A DNA stretch of 6,893 nt from Candidatus Poribacteria bacterium (GTDB lineage: Bacteria; Poribacteria; WGA-4E; GCA-2687025), in the NCBI GenBank assembly GCA_027625215.1, contig JAQBWJ010000117.1, positions 1-6,893 of the forward strand, written 5' to 3'. How positions within the stretch are numbered: position 1 is the first letter of the stretch; every line of letters starts with the position of its first letter. Below the pieces are notes generated by a model. That model did no database searches. It saw nothing but the letters and a program-made list of their open reading frames with translations, and was not told the DNA's origin. Below are positions 1 through 6,081 of the stretch, piece by piece. The translations under genes were made by a program, and so were the position numbers.

Positions 1-328
1 ATGTCGGGTGGCGATCCTCCCCCGGATCCCGCGTCACGTTTTGGATATTTGTCCTGTCACGGTTCATGATGAAGATGTCGTTCTGACCGTTCCGGTCGGA
101 TACGAACGCAACACGACTACCGTCGGGCGACCACGTTGGCTCTGCATCGCCACCGGGATGAGAAGTCCGTTGACGAACGCTGCCGCCGTTCTCGGACATT
201 TCGTAGATTTCACGGTTGCCGGTACGATCCGATGAGAACAGAATCTGCGCCGAAGCCAAGAGTGATCCCGACATCAACAGGGGAATCATCAGGACAACCG
301 CTCGGTGATGGTACACGAGTGAACGCAT
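1..328 (-). CDS. Exported TolB/PD40-like beta-propeller protein, N-terminal part (runs off the left edge)
   Basis: This reading frame is open on the minus strand from an ATG at 328 to the window edge, giving 109 residues without a stop. Residues 1-27 form a signal peptide: a basic start (MRSLVYHHR), a hydrophobic core (VVLMIPLLM) and a probable cleavage after LASA. The mature part has PD40/WD40-like repeats as in TolB: a first blade with FSSDRTGNREIYEM, then WSPDGSRVAFVSDRNG followed by DIFIMN. Such proteins sit in the periplasm or at the cell surface as beta-propellers. The start is set by GAGGGGG (335-341) six bases upstream, and by a one-base stop/start overlap (TGATG) with the glycosyltransferase gene, which implies translational coupling. 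The C-terminus is missing, so it could be TolB itself or one of many PD40-repeat lipoproteins, hydrolases or surface proteins. The absence of pal/tolA-type neighbours here argues mildly against true TolB. Confidence 0.85.
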   Translation of the reverse strand, partial: MRSLVYHHRAVVLMIPLLMSGSLLASAQILFSSDRTGNREIYEMSENGGSVRQRTSHPGGDAEPTWSPDGSRVAFVSDRNGQNDIFIMNRDRTNIQNVTRDPGEDRHPT

Positions 329-2319
329 CACATACCCCCTCGCAACCGCTGTATCCCTTCCCGATACCGCCGTTGCAAAAACACCCGCATCAGATCGGCG
401 CGCAACGCCTGGTACCGCGTATCCGACCCGACGCGATCCGTCAACGCCTCCACAAACCGGATGCCCGGCAGCGGACGTTTCGCGCTCAACGTCAGCGTCC
501 GCGCGACCAACGACCAGAACTCGTCGCGCGTTTTCGTCTCGTCCAGATCGCGGAGCGCGTTCGCGTTGCCGTCCGACAGTTCAAGGAGCGTCTTCGCGCC
601 CGTTTTCGAGACGGACGCCGCCCGCCACGCCTCGAACGCCCCCTCGCGGTCGCCGTTCAGCAGATGCGCCTCGCCCAACATCCGCGCGACTTCGCCCTGC
701 GGGTCGAGCGGAGCGGCTTTCGTCAATAGGTCGATGGCGCGGTCGAGGTTCAGGCGGAACAGTTCGACTTGGGCGAGCGTCGCCAGCGTTTGCGGCTCCT
801 CGGGATGCTCGGACAACGCCTTTTCGAGTTCGTCGGACGCCCTATCGAGATCGCCCGCAGAGATGTGCAACCGCGCGAGGCTGCATCTTGGGCGCGGGTC
901 GTTCGGGGCGAGGCGCAACGCTTCCTCGAACAACGCCTTCGCGTCGTCCTGTCGGTCGAGGGCGAGGTAGATTTCCGCCGTCAGCATCGGGACAAGCAGC
1001 GGCTGGAACTCGATGCTTTCGACGGAGGCGTTCACGTCGCGCGGGACGTTTTCGGCGCGATGGAGTTCGGCGAGCGCGTCCTCGTGCTGTCCGACGCGGT
1101 GAAGCGCGTACGCTTTTTGGAACCGAAGGCTCGCCGTTTCACCCGACTTTTCGAGCGCGCGATCCACCAACGAGATCGCGTCGGAGAATTGCCCTCCGTC
1201 GTTCAACGCGCCCGCGTAGTTCGCAAAACCGACGCGAAGCCAGTGGTTCTGCGCCTCGTGTTGCCGCATCGCCATCGGTTCCCACTTGCGGAATTGTCGC
1301 AACGCCTCGTCGCGTTCGCCCTGTTCGCGGAGCGATCCGGCGTAGTGGAAGAGGGCGTAGGCGTTGTCCGGCTCGCGCTGGACGAGTTTGCGGAGGAGGT
1401 CAAGGTTCCGCTTGTCCTTGCCGCGTTTCGACGCAACGCTCGGCTGATAGCCGTAATGTTTGATGACGACATCCCGCGCTTCGACGATCTGTCGCCCCGT
1501 CCGACGCGCGTAGGGCGCTATCGCCCAGAAGACCTGCTCGTGGATCGGTTGCTTGAACCGCACCGTCGCGTGGTTGCGCCAGAGCCGCGTCGTCAGGAAC
1601 GGCACCGTCTTGTGTCCCATCAAGTTGTCGATGCGGAGATGCGCCCCGCCGACCGACTCGTCGCGCAGAAGCCGCAGAAGCCACTCGCGGCTTTCGGAGG
1701 TGAGTTCTTCGTCGGCATCCAACCACAAGACCCACTCGCCCGTCGCGTGTTTCAGCGACTCGTTGCGGGCGAGGGCGAAGTCGTCTTGCCACGCGAAATG
1801 TTCCACCTGCGCGCCCAAGCGTGTCGCAATCTCGACCGTCGCGTCGGAAGACCCCGTGTCCACGACGACGATCTGCGTCACGATGCCCTCCACCGATTTC
1901 AGGCATTGGGCGAGGTACTCTTCCTCGTTCTTGGCGATCATCGCCAGCGTGACGGTCGGGGTGTCGGGCGGGTTGAAGGCGGCGATGCGTTCGGAGAGGT
2001 CGCGCGCGTCCGACATTGTCGCGGCGAGCTCGTTGGCGAAGGCGAAAACGGACGGCTGCGTCAGCCCCAACTCCATCGCCAGGAGAGCGTGTTCGACGGC
2101 GGCGGTCGCGTCGCCGTCGTCGGCGAGAAGACGAGCGTATTCGTATTGGGCAACGGGGTAGTCCGGGTCGATGGACACCAACGCGCGGAGTTCCGACTTC
2201 GCCAGAGCGCGATCCCCTTGCTCAATCAACAGCCGCACGCGGGCAAGCCGCTCCTCCGAGCGATGCCATTGCGCGTGGATCGTCTGGATCGCGTCGAGTG
2301 TGTATGCGGACTCGGTCAT
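328..2319 (-). CDS. Family 2 glycosyltransferase with flanking TPR repeats
   Basis: A 663-residue cytoplasmic protein with no signal peptide. Residues ~15-115 are helical and TPR-like. Residues ~122-290 are a GT-A fold family 2 glycosyltransferase: IAKNEEEYL (128-136) is the first-strand nucleotide-binding motif, DTGSSD (154-159) the second, and D201-A-D203 in WLDADEE is the metal/UDP-sugar-binding DxD. Residues 305 to about 580 are a run of TPR repeats (for example the ALFEEALRLAPNDP and LEKALSEHPEEP consensus blocks), and the last ~80 residues are a helical tail. This GT2-plus-TPR layout is the family that includes SunS-like protein glycosyltransferases and many uncharacterised enzymes. TPRs usually present the acceptor or a partner protein; the sugar and acceptor cannot be read from the sequence. 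The ATG at 2319 begins the conserved helical N-terminus, although its Shine-Dalgarno site is weak. It is coupled by TGATG to the exported PD40 gene downstream. Confidence 0.9.
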   Translation of the reverse strand: MTESAYTLDAIQTIHAQWHRSEERLARVRLLIEQGDRALAKSELRALVSIDPDYPVAQYEYARLLADDGDATAAVEHALLAMELGLTQPSVFAFANELAATMSDARDLSERIAAFNPPDTPTVTLAMIAKNEEEYLAQCLKSVEGIVTQIVVVDTGSSDATVEIATRLGAQVEHFAWQDDFALARNESLKHATGEWVLWLDADEELTSESREWLLRLLRDESVGGAHLRIDNLMGHKTVPFLTTRLWRNHATVRFKQPIHEQVFWAIAPYARRTGRQIVEARDVVIKHYGYQPSVASKRGKDKRNLDLLRKLVQREPDNAYALFHYAGSLREQGERDEALRQFRKWEPMAMRQHEAQNHWLRVGFANYAGALNDGGQFSDAISLVDRALEKSGETASLRFQKAYALHRVGQHEDALAELHRAENVPRDVNASVESIEFQPLLVPMLTAEIYLALDRQDDAKALFEEALRLAPNDPRPRCSLARLHISAGDLDRASDELEKALSEHPEEPQTLATLAQVELFRLNLDRAIDLLTKAAPLDPQGEVARMLGEAHLLNGDREGAFEAWRAASVSKTGAKTLLELSDGNANALRDLDETKTRDEFWSLVARTLTLSAKRPLPGIRFVEALTDRVGSDTRYQALRADLMRVFLQRRYREGIQRLRGGM

Positions 2320-2456
2320 CGTGTGGAGACTCGCCGTCTTGTTAAATGAGGGAGGGCTGTCGTTCGTTCACCTCATCGTAGACGGTTCGGGGGCGGCGCG
2401 GCAAGTTGAGTGAGGGTTGCCGTTTCTCGACTTAATTTGGCGATGACGCTGGTTGG
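2320..2456 (-). promoter_or_regulatory. Intergenic leader of the glycosyltransferase gene with a weak sigma-70-like promoter
   Basis: This is a 137-base gap between the stop of the 320-aa accessory gene and the start of the glycosyltransferase. Read on the minus strand it holds TTGCCG, 18 bases, then TACGAT, each matching the sigma-70 hexamers at 4 of 6 positions, which is only weak support. A 6-bp inverted repeat CGGCAA/TTGCCG with a 12-base loop lies at about 2400-2421 but has no T-run, so it is not a convincing terminator. An imperfect direct repeat is listed separately. Confidence 0.25.
2347..2424. repeat. Imperfect 18-bp direct repeat pair
   Basis: TGAGGGAGGGCTGTCGTT at 2347-2364 and TGAGTGAGGGTTGCCGTT at 2407-2424 match at 15 of 18 positions, with starts 60 bases apart. 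The pair lies between the glycosyltransferase and the low-GC module. It could be a regulator site pair, an insertion scar or chance. Confidence 0.35.
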
Positions 2457-3419
2457 CTATCCGAGTAGATCTAGAACTTCGAGCGTTTGGGACATATTTC
2501 CCGGTTCGATGAGGAGGGTTCCACGTAATTTGACAGATTTATTCTCCGCAGTACCAATTACGTCTTCCACAGATTCATCGAATCGGCATCGGATAATTGC
2601 AACCCCATCAACATCTCGTAGCGTAAACGATTTCGACTGTCTTCGAAGATCGGCGACAATCCCCGTGTACACCTTAGGCGTTTGATCAATCGAGTTTTTG
2701 ATTGCCTTGTCGATTCGGTCGATTGCCTGATGCGTCAGCCGAATGGGTTCTGAGTCACCGATGAGTTTGCCGGACAGTTCCACCGTTTCGACATCGCTTC
2801 GGCTATTAGGCACGAGATCACGAACCTTTGTCAGTACGACGCGTCGTTCATCCGGGTCGGAAATAAGTGCTTCTAATACGACGTGATCTTCATCTGACGC
2901 AGCCCATTTGAATCCGTCAAGAAAGCGTTTCAATGCCGTACGAACGAGAGAAGGGTCCCAATCCGGCAACGACTCCAACTGCTCTTCGGCGGGAAGTTTC
3001 AGCCCTAATCTCAAACTTCCTTGCTGCACGCCCACCATGCGAAAGTCGCACGCTTGACGGATCCATTTTGTTGGGGTTGAAATCACCCCCTTGGTCATAT
3101 AGGCAGCAACCGCTTGAACCCCTGTACGCAAATGGCTGAACCATGTGCCGACAACGCTTGTTGGGGCGTCATAAGCATCGATTCCGTTTCCTTCCAACCG
3201 CATCCATAGGTCTGCATCGTACTCTTGTGCCTGCGTGATGCCTGTATATCGCTCGATATCCTGTTGAAGGAGACGAATTTGGTCTCTCGGTCCCTCAGCC
3301 ATCACATGAAACATCTGCGGGTTTTGGGGATAGACGTCCCGCCTCAATGAAGCGATCGCCCGGTACATCCGCTGCAACTGTTCCCCAACAATCTGCAATT
3401 GCTCGTCATTCTCGATCAT
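2457..3419 (-). CDS. Unrecognised 320-aa partner protein of the nucleotidyltransferase module
   Basis: I do not recognise a named family. The 320 residues contain no signal peptide or membrane segment, so it is probably cytoplasmic. Residues 1-60 are predicted helical, with a charged, coiled-coil-like pattern ending in IERYTG, the sort of helix found in some small antitoxin-type proteins (a resemblance only). Residues 80-145 hold a hydrophobic helical region around VVGTWFSHL, followed by GSLRLGL (134-140), which looks like a beta-strand core motif. Residues ~245-320 are beta-rich (VYTGIVADL, SFTLRDVDGV, VKLRGTLL) and could form an OB-like barrel. No RX4-6H HEPN motif, helix-turn-helix or known nuclease motif is visible. 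Its ATG overlaps the stop of the upstream nucleotidyltransferase-like gene by four bases (ATGA), so the two are almost certainly co-translated and probably functional partners. Base composition is lower in G+C than the flanking genes. Confidence 0.8.
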   Translation of the reverse strand: MIENDEQLQIVGEQLQRMYRAIASLRRDVYPQNPQMFHVMAEGPRDQIRLLQQDIERYTGITQAQEYDADLWMRLEGNGIDAYDAPTSVVGTWFSHLRTGVQAVAAYMTKGVISTPTKWIRQACDFRMVGVQQGSLRLGLKLPAEEQLESLPDWDPSLVRTALKRFLDGFKWAASDEDHVVLEALISDPDERRVVLTKVRDLVPNSRSDVETVELSGKLIGDSEPIRLTHQAIDRIDKAIKNSIDQTPKVYTGIVADLRRQSKSFTLRDVDGVAIIRCRFDESVEDVIGTAENKSVKLRGTLLIEPGNMSQTLEVLDLLG

Positions 3420-3874
3420 AATTGAACTTTCAGCAGCCCTTTGGAGCGTCCGGTAGGCAGTTTGTTCGCATCGACCTCGACGGTGAAAAAGTCGATATAT
3501 TCACGATGGGCGTCACTTCCATCCGGAGCAACGAGGGCATCGAATCTGTATTTTCTCTTGATCCGATTCCGTGAGACAGCATTGTAATCCATTGGCTTCA
3601 TCAACCCTACATTGCTGAGTTGCTCTGCCGTCCCAATCACAATATCAACGTCACTCGGGTTGTGCTTTGCGGTAACGAAGCTACCATCGATCATCAATGA
3701 TGTGACCAAACGGCTCGCGCGTAAATTGGCGACCAATTCATTCAGCTTGCCGAATAGCTGAACCCGTTGATCCGACGTTTGGAAACGCCCAAATCGTTCT
3801 TGCACCTCGTCCAATGTGCAGTCATGGATTCCAGGCGGCAACAATCCAAAATCGTTTAACTCAGGGATCGGCAT
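3416..3874 (-). CDS. DUF6932-like protein with minimal nucleotidyltransferase fold
   Basis: A 152-residue protein when started at the ATG at 3874, which places the family-typical opening MPIPELNDFGLLPPGIHDCT at the N-terminus. A TTG codon at 3904 would add ten residues but lies upstream of the probable transcription start. Residues 61-80 read MIDGSFVTAK then HNPSDVDIVI, the Gly-Ser...Asp-x-Asp signature of nucleotidyltransferase-fold proteins (G64, S65, D75, D77, with nine residues between GS and DxD). D128 in EYIDFFTVEVD is placed like the third metal-binding carboxylate. All three acidic positions are present, so the site may be active. The family is found in accessory regions. Related small nucleotidyltransferases serve as toxins, antitoxins (MntA-like, AMPylating) or drug-modifying enzymes, and the substrate here is unknown. 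The gene overlaps the 320-aa partner gene by ATGA and shares its lower G+C, with one hand-counted line (3601-3660) at 50%. Confidence 0.8.
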   Translation of the reverse strand: MPIPELNDFGLLPPGIHDCTLDEVQERFGRFQTSDQRVQLFGKLNELVANLRASRLVTSLMIDGSFVTAKHNPSDVDIVIGTAEQLSNVGLMKPMDYNAVSRNRIKRKYRFDALVAPDGSDAHREYIDFFTVEVDANKLPTGRSKGLLKVQL

Positions 3875-3888
3875 CGACACATCCACGA

Positions 3889-3920
3889 TTGCGAGAGTAT
3901 ACAATGAATAGCCTCGCCAA
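3889..3920 (-). promoter_or_regulatory. Candidate promoter -10 inside an operator-like inverted repeat
   Basis: On the minus strand TATACT (3896-3901) matches the sigma-70 -10 at 5 of 6 positions and ends 21 bases before the ATG at 3874, giving a leader of about 14 bases. It sits within TTGGCGAG, 17 bases, then CTCGCAA, an inverted repeat perfect over seven pairs apart from one extra G. No good -35 hexamer is found at 16-18 bases, so the promoter may depend on an activator or be weak. A palindrome over the -10 is a typical arrangement for autoregulation of small accessory modules, but that is inference. Confidence 0.4.
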
Positions 3921-3949
3921 CATAGCCGATACTGCGTGAATCCCGCAAG

Positions 3950-4381
3950 TCAAGAGGGGCGACGGTTGCGGAACAGAACCGCGTCCACGCTGAACCGCCC
4001 ACCGCCAATCAGGATCAGGCTCGTAAAGATGACACACGCCTCCAGCGCGTGAGACGCCGTGTTGAAGCCGTCGCCCCGTTTCAGGTGGTTCAGACCCGCG
4101 ACAAGCATTGTGAACGCCAGCAACCCGGCGGCGGGGCGAAACGCGATCCCGACCATCAGCATCAACCCGCCGAAGAACTCGGAGAACGCCGCCATGAACC
4201 CCCACAAGACGGGCGCGAACCCGATCCCGAAGACGTTCTCCATCGCGCCGCCGAGCCGCTCCCAGCGCTCGACGCCTCCCGTGATCTTCCCGTACCCGTG
4301 TTTCATGAACATCGCGCCCAATCCAACGCGCAGCGCCAGCAGCCCCACATCCCGAACTCGATCCATTCTTGACGAATACAT
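3950..4381 (-). CDS. DoxX-family integral membrane protein
   Basis: A 143-residue membrane protein of the DoxX family (usual length ~130-150 aa). The family-typical first segment is LLALRVGLGAMFMKHGYGKI, with the charged HGYGK turn; then come segments around PVLWGFMAAFSEFFGGLMLM, RPAAGLLAFTMLVAGLNH and ALEACVIFTSLILIGGG, making four helices in total. DoxX proteins are inner-membrane proteins, some linked to terminal oxidases, thiosulfate oxidation or oxidative-stress complexes; the exact role here is not readable. The start at 4381 is preferred because GGAAGGGGA (4392-4400) lies ten bases upstream. The ATG at 4366 (MDRVRDVG) is the alternative, with a poorer site, and the open frame extends in theory to 4486 with a basic, non-family N-terminus. 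It is followed after a 75-base gap by the nucleotidyltransferase module on the same strand, and it is divergent from the sigma factor gene. Confidence 0.88.
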   Translation of the reverse strand: MYSSRMDRVRDVGLLALRVGLGAMFMKHGYGKITGGVERWERLGGAMENVFGIGFAPVLWGFMAAFSEFFGGLMLMVGIAFRPAAGLLAFTMLVAGLNHLKRGDGFNTASHALEACVIFTSLILIGGGRFSVDAVLFRNRRPS

Positions 4382-4553
4382 GTAAGGCTTGTCCCCTTCC
4401 CAATACCAGAGTACACGAAAACGCCACCTTCTTGCGGAGCGACGAATCTCAATGTGACGGAGAATCGACGGATTTCTTGTGAACAAACGCCCAAAGAATC
4501 ACCCGACAAACCGGCTCCTATAGGTAGAATGAAACCGAGAAGGCGGTGAATGG
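4382..4553. promoter_or_regulatory. Divergent intergenic region between DoxX and sigma-AAA+ genes
   Basis: This 172-base divergent gap should hold promoters for both genes. Towards the sigma gene, TAGAAT (4525-4530) matches the -10 at 5 of 6 positions and directly follows the 8-bp palindrome CCTATAGG (4517-4524), but no good -35 is found at 16-18 bases. The Shine-Dalgarno AGGCGG (4541-4546) lies seven bases before the ATG at 4554. No sigma-54 type GG-N10-GC element was found on the plus strand. Towards DoxX no convincing hexamer pair is visible. Confidence 0.35.
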
Positions 4554-5843
4554 ATGCAATCGGTCGAAGGGATGATTCGCGCGATCCGCGACGAAAGCGC
4601 CTGCCAAGACGAACGGCATCGAGCGTTTGCGGAGATCGTGCGCCGATACCAAGACTTGGCGTTCGCGTACGCCTACGGGATCGTCGGCAACGTCGAGGAA
4701 GCGGAGGACATCGCGCAGGAGGCGTTCTTCGAGGCGTGGCGTCGGTTGGATGCGTTGGAGGAACCCGCCGCGTTTCTCGGATGGTTTCGGCGCATCGTGC
4801 ACACGCGCTGTCATCGGCGCACGCGCCGCGCCCGGCTCGTGACGGAACCGTTGAGCGACGCGATCCACCCGCCGTCTAGAGAACCGGACCCGTACGAGCA
4901 GTTGGAGCAACGAGAATCGGCGCAGGAGGCGCGTCGGGCGTTGTTCGCGCTGCCGTTGGGGATGCGGTCGGTGGCGGCGTTGTTCTACGTCAGCGGTTAC
5001 TCGTATCGGGAGATCGGCGCGTTTCTGGAAATACCGGAAGGGTCGGTCGCGCATCGGCTGCACGCGGCGCGCAAACAGTTGAAAGGAAGATTGGGCATGT
5101 TGAAGAACGGACTGACCGAGACAAAGCCTTCCCGAGATGACGGGTTCGCCAATGAGGTGGAGTACGTGACGACGAACCAAGCGTTGCTCGACGCGCTGCG
5201 AACGGCGGGCGAGTCGGGCGAACACGTTCTCATCATCGGCGAGGCGGGTACGGGGAAGTTGCTCGCGGCGCGCGTGATTCACCGCCACAGCAAGCGGTCG
5301 GATGCGCCGTTCGCCGCCGTAAACGGCATCACCTTGACGGAAGACCCGAACGCCGTCGCTCGGGTCTTCGAGATGCGGCGCGGCGGGGTGATCGCCGTGG
5401 ACGAGATCGACCGGACGGACGACACGCAACGGTTGGCGCTCCGCGATTTGGCGGAAATCCATGATGTTCGGTTGATCGCGCTGATCAACGGCGCGCTTCC
5501 CGAATGCGAGGAAACGGTGTCAGCGCTTCGCCGCGTTTTGTCGGTTCGCGTTATTGAGACGCCGCCGTTGCGCGGCAAAGAGGCGGAACTGTCGATCCTG
5601 ATGGAGACGTTCCTCAACGGGGCGTGCAAGGCGTACGACAAGAAGATCGACGGATTTACGGAGGGCGCGGTTGCGTTGCTAAGGGAGTACGCTTTCCCGC
5701 GCAACGTCGCGGAACTGCACGAGATCATTCTGCGCGCCGTCCAACAGGCGGAGGAGAACATGCCGCTTCAACGCGAACAGATCGCGGCGCAACTCGGCGA
5801 GGTGGGGGTGAACCGGACCGAAAGGGATGGTCGGTCGAGGTGA
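4554..5843 (+). CDS. ECF-type sigma-70 factor fused to a degenerate NtrC-like AAA+ domain
   Basis: A 429-residue cytoplasmic protein with two parts in one frame. Residues ~22-92 are sigma region 2, with core-binding DIAQEAFFEAWRRLD (52-66) and the promoter-melting/recognition helix around FLGWFRRIVHTRC. Residues ~125-180 are sigma region 4, with the helix-turn-helix YSYREIGAFLEIPEGSVAHR. That alone is a complete ECF factor of normal length. A linker (~182-205) leads to an AAA+ domain most like sigma-54 activators: Walker A GEAGTGK (229-235) followed by the family-typical RVIH and PFAAVN, Walker B VIAVDEI (279-285), a switch-type Asn (N312), PPLRGKEAE and FPRNVAEL (381-388). Missing are the GAFTGA loop, the sensor II Arg (A386 in place of the R in VREL) and a C-terminal Fis helix-turn-helix. 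It probably directs RNA polymerase to its own promoters, with the AAA+ part acting as a control or oligomerisation domain. AGGCGG seven bases upstream fixes the start. Confidence 0.92.
   Translation: MQSVEGMIRAIRDESACQDERHRAFAEIVRRYQDLAFAYAYGIVGNVEEAEDIAQEAFFEAWRRLDALEEPAAFLGWFRRIVHTRCHRRTRRARLVTEPLSDAIHPPSREPDPYEQLEQRESAQEARRALFALPLGMRSVAALFYVSGYSYREIGAFLEIPEGSVAHRLHAARKQLKGRLGMLKNGLTETKPSRDDGFANEVEYVTTNQALLDALRTAGESGEHVLIIGEAGTGKLLAARVIHRHSKRSDAPFAAVNGITLTEDPNAVARVFEMRRGGVIAVDEIDRTDDTQRLALRDLAEIHDVRLIALINGALPECEETVSALRRVLSVRVIETPPLRGKEAELSILMETFLNGACKAYDKKIDGFTEGAVALLREYAFPRNVAELHEIILRAVQQAEENMPLQREQIAAQLGEVGVNRTERDGRSR
5082..5099 (+). promoter_or_regulatory. Possible internal ribosome-binding site and start (AAA+ domain alone)
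   Basis: AAAGGAAG (5082-5089) lies seven bases before an in-frame ATG (5097, Met182), exactly at the junction between sigma region 4 and the AAA+ part. Translation from here would give a separate 248-residue AAA+ protein. The same bases encode the ordinary sigma4 end residues K-G-R-L, so the match may be incidental. Confidence 0.3.
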
Positions 5844-6081
5844 ACAGGCGCGGCGAGGGCTTGATAAAAAAAGACGAAAAAATGGTCATTGTGGCGGCAA
5901 CCCCTTTTTGATAGTGTACTTGGCGAACTCGAGATCGACGTACCGTCGGTTTCGACAACGGGCTGTCGGAATTGGGGATCGCGGCGGCAGCGGCTGCGAC
6001 ATCCGACAATCCTGTTTAAGGTGATACCGTGGGCGTCGCCAACTTGGAGCCCCCGCACACATGGACGAGGAGAGAGATCCG
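5844..6081 (+). promoter_or_regulatory. Intergenic leader upstream of the exported protein genes, with potential RNA hairpins
   Basis: A 238-base gap with no credible gene. It starts with an A-rich stretch (5864-5882). TTGTGG (5889-5894) and TAGTGT (5912-5917) are spaced 17 bases apart but fit the sigma-70 hexamers at only 3 of 6 each. Further on, TGTCGGA (5964-5970) and TCCGACA (6002-6008) form a perfect 7-bp inverted repeat enclosing TCGC/GCGA. GTGGGC and GCCC...CAC (about 6029-6059) could form a second stem just before the Shine-Dalgarno GAGGAG (6067-6072). No known riboswitch class was recognised. No GC-hairpin followed by a T-run terminates the upstream gene, so read-through from the sigma gene is possible. 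Confidence 0.3.

Noticed and set aside
769..2349. Long plus-strand open frame (526 codons) opposite the glycosyltransferase gene
   Set aside because: It lies entirely antisense to a gene with clear GT2 and TPR motifs. It is Arg/Val/Glu-rich with no recognisable domain, as expected for a shadow frame in high-GC DNA.
2400..2421. CGGCAA/TTGCCG inverted repeat as terminator of the accessory cassette
   Set aside because: Only six pairs with a 12-base loop and no following T-run on either strand.
3874..3904. TTG at 3904 as the start of the nucleotidyltransferase-like gene
   Set aside because: It overlaps the best -10 (TATACT). The ATG at 3874 begins the family-typical MPIPELN and has an acceptable purine stretch upstream.
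4382..4486. Longer N-terminus for the DoxX protein starting at 4486
   Set aside because: The added residues are basic and non-hydrophobic, unlike DoxX proteins. A good Shine-Dalgarno (GGAAGGGGA) points to 4381 instead.
4518..5462. Minus-strand open frame (314 codons) opposite the sigma-AAA+ gene
   Set aside because: Arg/Pro/His-rich shadow of the sigma and Walker A coding regions, with no domain. It also runs across the sigma gene's own start region.
5875..5909. A-run and T-run around 5880 and 5909 as a rho-independent terminator of the sigma gene
   Set aside because: The A-run and T-run could pair, but the intervening bases give no GC-rich stem, with mismatches directly inside the A/T arms.
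5893..5911. Possible sigma-54 promoter (TGGCGGC...) upstream of the exported operon, tempting because of the NtrC-like domain nearby
   Set aside because: The -12 TTGC element is absent at the required spacing after the -24-like TGG.
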